A stretch of DNA of 64,000 nt from Ceriagrion tenellum (lineage: Eukaryota; Arthropoda; Insecta; Odonata; Coenagrionidae): positions 142,210,700 to 142,274,699 of the forward strand of contig OY720633.1 in NCBI GenBank assembly GCA_963169105.1, in the 5' to 3' direction. Below, one piece after another: positions 23,301 to 35,300 of this stretch; positions within the stretch are counted from its first letter, which is position 1; the number at the start of each line of letters is the position of its first letter. Position numbers and translations under genes: made by a program. The notes below the pieces were generated by a model. The model worked only from the letters and a program-made list of their open reading frames with translations, searched no databases and was not told the origin of the DNA.

Positions 23301-26300
23301 AATAAAATTGGAGAGATGGATTGATGAATGGATAGGTTCAAGGAGACATTCTTTCCACATATAATTCAGAACTGGAATGGTAGCAATCCAGTGGATCAGT
23401 AGAGGACGTGGCGAGGATGGGTGGAATAGAGAGTAGATGTTTTTTTTTCTTGCACGGTTGATTCATTTTGTTATAAATATATCAGTTATCTTTGTCCACA
23501 TATTTCTTTTTTTGCATGCTCAGAACCTTTGACAGTATTAATAGTCTTAGTGGCATGTTTTCGTAGTGAGGAGGCAGAATCCTGCATGATTGGGACTTGG
23601 TTTAATGGTTTTTGATTCTTCATGATTTCATTGTCATGTGTGGAGTGAGTATAACTTTTGTTTGTTGAGCACGCTTGGTGTGGAGTCTCACCCTTCCATG
23701 AACCATCATTGTGGCTTGCAGGGTATATTGTTTATGTATTTTGGAAATATTATTTTGTATTTTCAGAAATTTTGGCAGAATATTTTGTATCTAAAGTACA
23801 TTAAGGTAAGTATTTTGTATCTAAAATACATTTTCCATGTATTTTGCCCAACTCTGAACCCAAGCAACATTCAATGCGTTAAAGTAGAAATTCAACACAT
23901 ATAAATTCAGTTTTCACAAATAGTAGAAGCTGTAACTACTTTCAATGGCGATAAAGGATTACCGACTATTAGAAATTTCCTAAAGAAGGCAGTTTTTCCA
24001 TTGGCTTCAAAAATGTAACATGCATCACAGAAAACAAGGTCTGTAACAAGCATAACAGAAAACAAGGTCTGCAACATTCTCTGCAATAGCACCACCAATA
24101 CAAATTCATCATCTTTACTAGCTTTAGCACCAGTGGTAAAATAGATATTTTTTTAATTTCTTGATTGGTAAATTCATTACTTAAATGGTTATTTTTGCAG
24201 CATTTTTCAAGCTCAGCTATGAACTTAAAGCTAAAATACAATAATTTTCAACTAACACAAATTTAAGAGTCTGAAGACTATTGAAAGAAAAGACCTTAGC
24301 TCTCATGTTCAGCTATGAGAGTCATGGTTTGGAAGCTTGAATTGAAAACCTGAATAACGAAGAGAGAGTAGTTCATAAAAATTTTTACAATTGGGAGGAG
24401 TAAATTAAAATAAGTGACTTAACTCACCCAAAATAGGTCCATGATGATTAAAAGTTATTAGTATTTTTCTACTCATTCTTCATTTATGACTTTAAATTGT
24501 ACATGGTAGGGCTTATTAAAAATAAAATGTAAGAGACAGCCTTAATAAGTATGTATACACCTTGTATTGTGGTCACTTCTTTGCCAACTCTTGATTTCAC
24601 CCAGTGCCCAACAATTGGTCCTTGTAACTAGGGGTGCCTATGTGGGGGTTACATGGTACAAGTGCGAGACTGAAAATTTTGGGGGGGGGGGAAATTTGAA
24701 CAATTATTTTAATAAAAAAAGCTGAAAAATAAATGATACGAGATATAAAAATCTGGACGATGAGAGTGACAAAACTCATCCGAGGCATTCTACATATTAT
24801 TTTGGGGCAGGGGAGGGTAAGATTTGAAAAAATGTTTTCCATGAAAGAAGGAAACAAATAATACATTACACATAAAATGATATAGGATATGATTTTTAGG
24901 GTAAAAATAAAGATATTTGTTCCACCTTATAATCCCATTCTTCTTTTATCTACCTTTTAATGATACTATAATTTGAATTTATTTATTTTTTACTTTTATT
25001 TAAATTCATTTATTATTCAAAACAAGGAAGCTGGAAGGAATAACTGAATTTTAGGGTGTAAGTAGGAATTTGGGAGGGAGGGGTTGGGGGTTTAGCACCA
25101 TAGCTTTTGAGGGGGATCAGCTCCCTTGCCTCTAACTACAGAACATAAAGGTTTTACTGTATAATGAATTACCTTTTCACGATCTTTGCGAGGGCAAAGC
25201 TTTCCTGAAGGTAGAGGAGCACGACAAGTCCACTTCACTGGGGTAAACTTGCCCGAGAATTCTATCACACGTACTGACCCACTCAGCTCTTTAGGAATCT
25301 CTGGATCCTCTGTATCCAATGAGGCAGTTGTCCAGATATTGTGAGCATCAGGATGTGATCTGAAATCATAGCGATCAAAATGAAGACATCCTTAAGGGGG
25401 GTGTATACCACGGCCAAAAACGCTTCCGCAGACGTCTACACGCTTTTATTTTAAGACTCTGATTTGTTACGTGAAGCAAATCTGTCTGCATAGGTTATTA
25501 TATTCTGAATAGTAGTGTCACAGTAAGTATTCTCCCAAACCTATGCAACGCAGTTTCCACGAATCGTCAATCTCACTGCGGCGGCGCTGTAGTGGCAGAC
25601 CCTTCGTCGTCTAAAAGCGAGTGTCTGACTCGCACGAAGGCCCATGCACCATAGAGGCCCTGTAGAGGGGAACTCTAAGGTAATACAGTGCCTTGGGCCT
25701 CTGCCGACATGGCTGACACTCCGCAATAATGAGAGGAGAGCTGGAGGGAAAGGGGAAGGGAGAGTGGAGGCTGGAGGGTTCCTCGAGGTAGGGGTCTCAA
25801 TCAGACAGCTTGCTTCGAAGGTAATAGCACCTGAGTCAGCATTTGTTTAGCCTCAAGGCGTGAGGTAAGTGATTCTTCGTGTGGGTCATCGAATCTTGCG
25901 TATTTCTTGGTTAGGGGCCAAAGTGATGTGCACCAAACTTTTACTAATGCTCTGATTAATAAAATTTTTCAGAACAAATATCGTCAATACCTTTTTACTC
26001 TAATTCATATTATGATTCCTGAAAAGATATTTCTTGAGAGATTAAATTGCTTCTGCCATATATCAGGCGTAATAAATAGAACAGTTATGTTTGTTGAAGG
26101 ATGACATAAATGAATTTAACCAAGTTGAATTTATATGAATCTTCATAATCATCCCTTAGCTGTTGGTTTTTTTAACCGTTGATGCTAAATAATGTCCTTT
26201 AAAATGGCAAAATTAACATTTTTGTTGAAAAATGGACTTTCAGGTGCACGTTTTGAATGTTCTTTAATTGAATTACCAATATAGGTGCCAATCATGATGA

Positions 26301-29300
26301 TCTTAGCTGCCCATGTATTTGGGTTAGTTATTTATTGCTCGTGGTAGTGGAATCAGAGTTTTCGTGTTTTCACGGTTCTATCTATAAAGTGAGTTGGTAG
26401 AGCCGCTACACTTTATTTTAAAGGCGATTGGAAGCACGGTCGGGCCAGCTACCATCTTAACTGCGTAGATGTTAGAAACATCGATAAGAATTGGATTGGT
26501 GAAGCACCGTCATTGCAAGCGAAGACATGTCCTGGGCAGCAGTTGAAGCCTTCGTTCTTTCTCCACGAACCGTGATTGAGGTTCTTTTTCCTTCAGTATC
26601 ATTCTCCATGGCCTCCACGTAAATATTCCATCCGTCCAAAAAAATATCGCAATTTAGAACCGGAAACTTAGTATACTCCAAGATGATTAAGATATGGAAA
26701 ATGTCCGGATCACGCCCAATTTGTCATCATGCCATTAGTAATTGGAATGAAATAATATTTCTTCTCAAGTTCGTATACCCAGCAGGCGATGGGAAAGAAA
26801 CCACCAACAATGACCTGTGAAGCATTTTTTTAACTGGAGTGAGTCTTTTGCTCATTTCATCTTTGGTTGAGCAATAAATAAAGGGTCATTGGAAGTGCGG
26901 TTGGGCCAGCTACCGTCTTAACTGCGTAGATGTTAGAAGTGACGCCCATACCAGTTGCACGTCCCGATTAGCCGCAGATTACCAAAGCTAGTCTCATAAA
27001 AAATGCAGAACTTGCTTTATATACGTCTTCTACACAGGGTGAAAATTTTGCAAAGAAAATTATATCAAACATTCATTTACATAGGGAACGAAGTAGTAAT
27101 AGATCACGACCGTTTGTGACATTTAGCTAATGATTTAAAGGCATTATTTCGAATGCTTTCTTAATTAATGACTATAAGTCGTTTTAAAACGTTTCCATAC
27201 ATCAAAGAAGTCAGGTGGGGGAGGGGGAATATTTTTCGCGATTTATTAAAAAGGTTCGAAAATACGAAACTCGAAAATACAAAGTGCCGATTTTTACGGT
27301 CGAGCCAACTTCGTATTATCGAGTTGCTACTGTATATATTTGGTTAAAATTTAACATGCTATGACTTTGGGGAATGCTCTGCTGACATCACCATAACTGA
27401 TAGTAATGTCAGTGAACAGTCAGCAGTATCATTACTTACGTCATCATTACTGATGATGGTACTCGCTCATTCTCCCAGTGGTACAAGTCAAGATCAAAAG
27501 GCACTTTAGGAGCAACAGCCAAAAGCTTAGATTTTCTTGAATCTTTTGAAGTGCTTGGGCCTGGAGCCTGTGAGTCCCCACTGAAATGAGCTTCTGATTT
27601 TTTATTGGCTCCAATTTTAACTCCCAACTTACTGTCAACACTTTTCTTTTCCTTAGTCATTTTTTCATTAACTATTTTTGAGACAGTTGAAAGAACCGAA
27701 GTTGGATCCTGTCGAATACACAAAAACACACAGTCTGTTGGATTTACAAATATTTCAAAAAATTCAAGAAATATAAGGAAGACTAGAAATAATGGGCAAA
27801 ATTGGGCTATTGAAACAATGTAACAAGTACCAGAAGCTGCTATTGTACATATGATACTGGCACTGGCAACAATTTAAAAGGATATACAATTTCAAGACAA
27901 TAGTCAGGAATATAGACTCATAAGGAGAGATAAACTCTTCTTCCAACACAGGAAGACTGGAAAAGAAACGATGACCTTGGATTTTTTTATTATACAGAAA
28001 AAACACTATTTCCCAGAAAATTGATGTCAGGATGTCAATTGTGTATAGCCAAGCTCCACCAAAACTAGCTAAGACTAATGAAAGTAGACACCATCATAAC
28101 ACATATTTAATATTACAAATAATAAATATATCACATTATAAAATAGAAAAATCTTTTCATTTTCTAATCAACAGTAAAGAAATAAAATTTGTCATCGAAA
28201 AAAACATGCAAACATTCCAAACAAATACAAGTATTTTAATTTACTGCCTTCACATATATTTGAAGCAACACACATACAGTTTTACATTGTTCTCATCTAC
28301 ATTTATTAATTCATGGTACATTATTCACTTCACAAAAAAGGAAAAAACAGCCACATATTTATAATCAATTCATCCATCCATACATCCATTCAGGTGTACG
28401 CAAAGAGAAGGATTTCTGCTCTTTGTGGACGAGGTTCTCAATGTTACAGTAAAATTTAGGGGAATATTAGGCGTTTGATTCAAAGGCAACAGAACATAAA
28501 AGCAAAAATCTCATTGGATTCTTGAAACTTATGCAGGATATATTTGTGAAGGACAGTTCCATATTTTTGGATTACCCACATCTGAATTGTACATACGATG
28601 CCTTCCTCTGCTGTAGACCTCCTCAGGGGTAATGAATGTTGCCATTATTATGCATCTGAATACATCACAATTCTGTAATCTTTTGCCCCTTGTCACTGTT
28701 GAAGCTATATTTTTTTAAATTTCCAAGGACTCTCATTACAGTGTTTTATCTCTTGTGAGGATTGTAGCACTCTTGACGTTGAGGTCATAGCCAATGGTGG
28801 CATGTTCAGCAAACGCTTACTTTTCTTGTTGGCACAGTCAAATTGTTACACTTTGCTCCTTGTTACATCCTTAACTTAAACTTCCTAACCTTGACTTTGA
28901 TGTGCGGATAACAGATCAAGGAAATCTATGTATTTAGTCAACCGAATGTCGTCGACCAGTCATGGAGATTTCCATTTATCAACACAATCATGCTGTATTA
29001 TTTGTATTTTAGAATTTCTATCAATATTTAAATAATTTAGGATGACAAGTTATTCTTTGCATGAAATTAAAATTACATGAAAATAATAATTGCTTGCAAA
29101 TTAGAATTGCATACAATCTTCTTTGCATGAAATTAAAATTGCATACAAAGAAGATTGTATGATTGAATTAAGATTGCATGCAAGATTATTCACACAGTTT
29201 TTGTCCTGTTATCATATTTCACATTTTGGGTATTTGTGCATGAAAAATTAATGTTTGTCAATAAAAATGAAACATAATACTGACCATTACTCAGTAAGAA

Positions 29301-32300
29301 CAGTCTCGCTAGAAAATAATTGTATGTATTTTTGCTCCCAGAGCAGAAAATGTAACCCCTTCAGTATCCTGTATGCAATTCTTGGAGCATGATCATCTCC
29401 TTCCCCTGGGCCCTCATTTTCTTGCATGGCATCTTTTTGTTAGGCTAGACAGTAAACAAACCCAGTTGAATGAGCCTTTGGAGCTGAGTTAGCTTTTATT
29501 GCTTCCCCTACTCTTGATGCTGTTGACAGATAAGGACAAGATGCCCACAATGCATAGGGGATCCGGTTGGTATGGAGGCTAGAGTGATCACCTACCACAT
29601 GGGCGGCCAGGGTTAAAATCCCTGCAAAGGCAGATGTTTTTCAGAGGAATCCGATCCCTACTTGAGTGTCTTGTGGAGGGCACTTCAAGTAGAGTACCCC
29701 GTCTGTCTGATGAGACGTTAAACCGTGGTCCCCTTGGTGCCTTTCGTTAAGAGCAGGCTAATGCCGACACCGGGTTTCTATCCACCCTTCCTCCCTTACC
29801 TATCCCTTATGGCGCAAATGACCTTAGCCGTCGGTCGCCTCCCCAAATATCCAATCCAATCCACAAAGCATATCTCCTTGAGGGCAGGGTGTTTATTTAG
29901 CCTATGATGCATATGTCTCTATTCAGGAGTCCGAGAGTGCAAGTTGTATTTTGGGTGCGGAGTGAAACTTCAGTTGTGTATTCTCAGAGAGATTTCTTAG
30001 AGATATCAAGTCAAACAAGTACTTCTTCCTAAGAGGAAATGTTAGGTACTTTTACCTTATGGACACCCACAGATACCGCAGATCACGTTCTTATTTTTAA
30101 AAAAGTATTCTACTGGTAAAGGTAGGTTTTGTTGAATGCCAGAGAATCTCCTCCCAGTTTTCCGCACATTCAGTGGCCTCTCTCTCTCTAGTATATCTTT
30201 TTTTGCCTCTGCATACGATCTATGCTTCTTCATCCCATCCATGAAACCTATTCTCTTTCTTCCCTTCCCCACTTGCCCAACGTCCTTCCCTGTATCACAC
30301 TCTTCAGCAACCCATCACCCTTTATTACATCCTTCAGCCATCTACCCTGCCTATCCTGGATTTCATTCAAAAGTTTCCTTTCCTCGCCCACCATCTCAAG
30401 CACTTCCTCATTAGTCCTCCTTTCCATCAACCTAATCTTCTCCATCCTTCTCCACACCCATATCTCAAATACCTGCAGCCTATTCTCATCCTCCTTACTC
30501 ATGAGTCCATGTTTCTGCCCATACAACGCTATGCTCCATATCAAGCTCTTCACCAGCCTCTCCTTCATATCCTGGCCCAATGTCCCTGTCATCAGCTCCC
30601 TTCAGTTACTAAACACTTCCTTAGCTAGTGCTATTCTTTTCCGTACGTCTTTGCTACTACGCCTGCTTTCCTCTCGCTCGATACCTAAGTAATGAAATTG
30701 TCCTACTTGCTCCAGTTTGTGTCCTCCAACTTTAATCACAAGCTTCGCTTTCTTTGTCCTAGAGAATTTCATTACTTTTTTTTTCTTATGATTTATCTTC
30801 ATTCCGAATATCCTGCACTGCATTTCTGAAGCATCTACCAAAGCTTGCAGTCCCTTTGAAGATCCACTGATCAATGTCTCATCGTCTGAGAATCTAACTA
30901 ATTATATCAGATGCCCTCCCATTTTGATTCCAACCTCAAGTTCTTTCCATGCCTGTCTTACCATATCCTCAGCATAAATGTTGAAAAGCAATGGCGAAAT
31001 CAGGCACCCTTGCCTTACCCCTCGACCTATACTTGCCCATTCTGATTCACCATCAGCCACCCTAACCTCCGCCCTTTGAGTCATATACATATAAGTTTCA
31101 GATTACTCTCATGTCTTGCCCGTCTATTCTCATTTTCTCGAGTATTTCCATTAGTTTATTTCAATTCACTCTCACAAAAGCTTTTTCAAAATCAATAAAG
31201 CATGCGAAAACCTCCTGGTTATACTCTATGATTCTCTCTATAAGTGTTCTCATCACCGCTATTGCATCCCCAGTTCAACTTCCCTTCCGGAACCCAAACT
31301 GGTCATCGCCCAAGTGGTTTTTGGACTTACTCTCCAATCTTTTATTGATTATTCGAAGTAAAACTTTGGCTGTGTGTGAGATCAAACTACATAATTGTTC
31401 CTAAGTCCTCTATTTCTCATGCGTTCTTCTTTTTCAGGATAGGAATCATTACTGTTTTCATGAAATCCTCTGGCCATGCTCCTTGCTCGTAGATCCTATG
31501 TATAAGTTCAAAAAAAGCTTGCCTACCTTTATTTCCTAAACTCTTTAGCAATTCCGAGGGTATGTTATCTACGCATACAGCTTTTCTTGCCTTCATCTCT
31601 TTCAATGCTTTCTCTATTTCACTGTCGAGAATCTTTGGCCCGAGGTTATCTTCATCTAGGCTCCCCTCCTCCTCTATATCTAAATTAGTTGATCTACTAT
31701 CGGTCATATAGCTCCCCCACATATTCTCGCCATCTTTCTTGAATATCTTCCAGCTCGATTATTGTTCTACCTCTTGTCCTTAATATTAGATACTGTTTGC
31801 CCTCGCTTACCTCCCGATAGCAATTTTATGCTAGCGTATAACGCACCCATTTCCCTTCCTTTTGCAGTTTCATCATATCCTCGCATTGCTTTCTCCACCA
31901 ATTTTTCGGTATTGACGTTTTTTTCAATTCCTTCACTCCTCCATTTTCCTAAGCATTTTTTCCGTAACCCACTGCTTCTTTACCCTCCTCATTTCCGCTG
32001 CTCCTATTGTTTTCTCAGCCGCTCTTACAATGCTTGTTTTTATATTTTCCCACTTTTCTTCGATTGTTCCTGCTTCTTTGGCTTCTCCTATGTTCTCATC
32101 CACATCTCTTGGTATTCCCTCCTTTTCTCCCCTTCCAACGCTTCCAAGTTCCACCTCTTCGTCCTCCTGCTTTTATTTAGCTTTTTGAATCTAACCTCAC
32201 AATTCATCATTACTTAATTATGATCCGAGTCTGCATCAGCCCCCAGATAACTCCGCAAGTTCTTCACACTGTTCGTAAATCTTTGTCTAACCACGATATA

Positions 32301-35300
32301 GTCAATTTGGTACCTCCCAGTGTCTCCTGGTATTTTCCATGTGTACTTCCTCCTGCGATGGTGTTTAAACCAAGTGTTTCTAACAATTAATTTATTTCTC
32401 CCACAAAATTCAACTGCCTTCTCTCCGTGATTATTTCTCGTTCCTAATCCAAACCCTCCCACTTCATACCCATCTCTCCCTTCCCCGACTACTGCATTCC
32501 AGTCGCCCATTACTATTAGATTTTTCTTGCCTGGCACATCTCTGATTATCTCCTCTATCTGTTTATACACCCCATCCACCTCTTCCTCCCTATGATTCCT
32601 TGTGGGCATGTACGCCTGGACCAATACGAAATTTTTAGGGTGTGCTTTTAATTCTAACACTAGTATCCTGTCACTCGTCTGTTAAATATTTACTACCCTC
32701 CTCCCCAGTTTTGCGTTCAATACTAAGGCCACCCCACAATGACTCTCAACCCCACCACTTTTGATTACCCTGTAACTATCACTCCATTAGTCCCTGCTCT
32801 CCTTCCATCTCACCTCGCACAGCCCCAAGGCTTCCATTTTCCCGCTATCCATCTCATTTAATATTTTCCAGCTTCCCAGCACTCATCATTGTCCTAATGT
32901 TCCAAATTCCTATTTTTATCAGTACTTTCCTTCTCTTCTTATCTTCCTTGGTCCTTGTATCCTGTGATGCGTCTATTGTGGAAGGATTTCGAGTGATGAC
33001 GACCTCAGGGGCCCGACACCTACTCTATCGGGCAGCATCCCGTACTTGCTAGGATTCATTTCTCTTTGAGCGACATTCATATTTCTGGGTAGTGTACAAT
33101 AGTTGAGAGGAGACCCCCACTTCCCAACAGTGTGCTTCATGTGACACTATCACTGGACTACAGGACTACCTTTCGTCTGTCTCTTACCCTTCGACCTGTC
33201 TGACATGGGTGGCCCCACTGGGAGCAATATAAATTGCTTCTGCCAGTCCAGCTCTAGAGGTCATTGGAATGCACAAGCCCTTCTACCACGTCAAGGTTGT
33301 AGTCCGCAGGAAAGGTGCACATTGTGGAAAGACAGAGGAGGCCATATATGCAGAACTATGGGTTAATGCACTACTTGATATGCCTGATTGCATAGAAGAA
33401 AGAGAAGACTCAATTCAAGAACTTGATCTTGAAATTTATAGACGACATCCTGAAGGAATATGCACTCAGTTAGTTCATACTAATTGTGACTCTGAGGGAA
33501 ATGACATTGATGTCAGCCATGTGAAGGATACTGATGAGATACATAACAAAAGTGGTTTTCCAAAGGCTTCAGAAGAATTTCAGGGCATGGAAGGAGTAAC
33601 CTATGCAACTGATAGCTGTGAATGCATTTGAGAAGTTATAAAATTGATTTTTTGGGAAAGATCTCTTTGAAATGATGTGCACTGAGATCAATTTGTACCG
33701 AATTGAAATGAAAGTAAATGCAAGGATTCACTGAATACAGCAATATGGAAATATGTAACAGTAGAGGAGAAAAAGTGTTTATATTTATTAGTATGTTGAT
33801 GGCAAAGGCCGGGAAGGACACCGTAAGGGAATACTGAAGCACAGATGCTTAAATCAACACACAATTTTTGAGAATTTGCTCAGCAGGCACACATTTGAAC
33901 AAATTTGGAATTCTTTGAGGGTAAAAAATTATAGAAAACTATACTGATTCAAATGGAACAATACTTAGACCGATGGAATCTTGTGTTCCAAGGTAATAAT
34001 TAAAACAGTGAGCAAAAAGCTGAAACTCTACTTGTGAGGGAAACTCATGTTTGTGGAACCATCCTTGCCTAAAGGGGGCTTCCAGCAGAATTCAAGAATG
34101 AAGAACAGTGACTACACATTCTGCAGATATAGTGTATTTCAGTTGGTCATGTGCAAAGACAAGAGGGAAACAAGGATGATTTCAACTATCCAAGACCCAA
34201 GTATGGACAAAAGAAAGCAAACCAGGTGGACAGGATGGGACATGAAAAAGCCTACCTGCATTCTGGAGTACAAAAAGTACATGGGAGGAGTGAAGACGGC
34301 AGATATATACCTAGCATATTTCCTGGTACTGAGAAAAACAATGAAGTGGTAAAAAAGAGAAATGTCTTCAGACAAACCAATCCCATAAGGAAATATTAGA
34401 ACATTAAAATTCCTTAAGTAACATATGAATACATATATTCGTAGCTGCTCACTCATGTATAGATTTTATTTCCAAAGATTTATAGCTACAATATTTACTT
34501 CATCAATACAACACCCATGAGGTCAAGAAGAAAAGACAGTTGCATAAGATAAAATACATTCCTTATCAAAAATAAAAAATATTTGATGTTGTAGAGTCCA
34601 CAAAAAAGGAAGACAGAACAACATCGAGTATCTTTCATTTTTGATAATGCAGCTCCACAACATCTCGCCCAAAACTGTTGACTGCATTCCTTATGATATT
34701 CATACACCAATTACACTGTCACAAACGCTTCATCATCCCTTCCCCTGTTAAGACAACCAGATTCAATACTGCAGGTTACAGAAACCAAATTTTCTAAAGC
34801 AAAACATGTAATCCATAAGTAAACAAATCTTCGGGCATCAGGAACGTGTTTTACAGCAAGAAAAGGAATATGGCTTCACCAACATACCAGAGCAAAGGTA
34901 TTTATGGGTTTCTATGCATCTAAGAAATATTTTATATACTACTTACTTCTTGGAAAAGACAGTAGAAAAGTAAACTGAAAATTAAAAGTTTTATCTTAAA
35001 TCTTGCTAATTTTCCAGCTATTATAAATAGCTAAACAAAAGACATAGTCAAACCCTATCCATTAGAAATGCATCACGGAACAAATTTGAAATTTGTAAAA
35101 TAATTCCTCCCGGGACCATCTATAACTGATAAGTTCTTTTTGTATTTCAATGATTCTGAGGATATTACATGTTGGGCCAAAGGAAATCTGGAAAGAATTT
35201 CCAATATTTAAATGTATCCAGAAGGATTTACGATACAGAATCGGAGTTACACATTTAAGATGGTTTTGAACATTTTATAGTTTGGGTTGGCCACAAATGC

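Larger units (their letters stand above)
17891..23856 (+). mobile_element. hAT DNA transposon, complete by ends, with BED zinc finger and introns
   Basis: The terminal inverted repeats are CAGAGTTGGGCA at 17891 and TGCCCAACTCTG ending at 23856. The flanking 8-bp words AATACAAG and AACCCAAG match at 6 of 8 positions, so this is an ageing 8-bp target duplication as hAT elements make. Both subterminal regions are rich in repeated TGTATTTTGTATCTAAAATACA-like words, likely transposase-binding sites. It is nested in UVSSA intron 10 (16532-25172), antisense to the host. It carries a LINE fragment in one of its own introns (20490-21510) and a LINE 3' scrap at about 23300-23440. Confidence 0.88.

Noticed and set aside
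27440..27452. Alternative UVSSA exon 9 donor TCATCA|GTAATG
   Set aside because: It would end in phase 0, but exon 10 starts with one base completing a codon; the GAC|GTAAGT donor fits both phase and consensus.
30222..30692. 156-codon plus-strand open frame
   Set aside because: Antisense of the LINE reverse transcriptase tail, which has the recognisable motifs on the minus strand.
31762..32217. 151-codon plus-strand open frame
   Set aside because: Antisense shadow of the same LINE linker/RT region.
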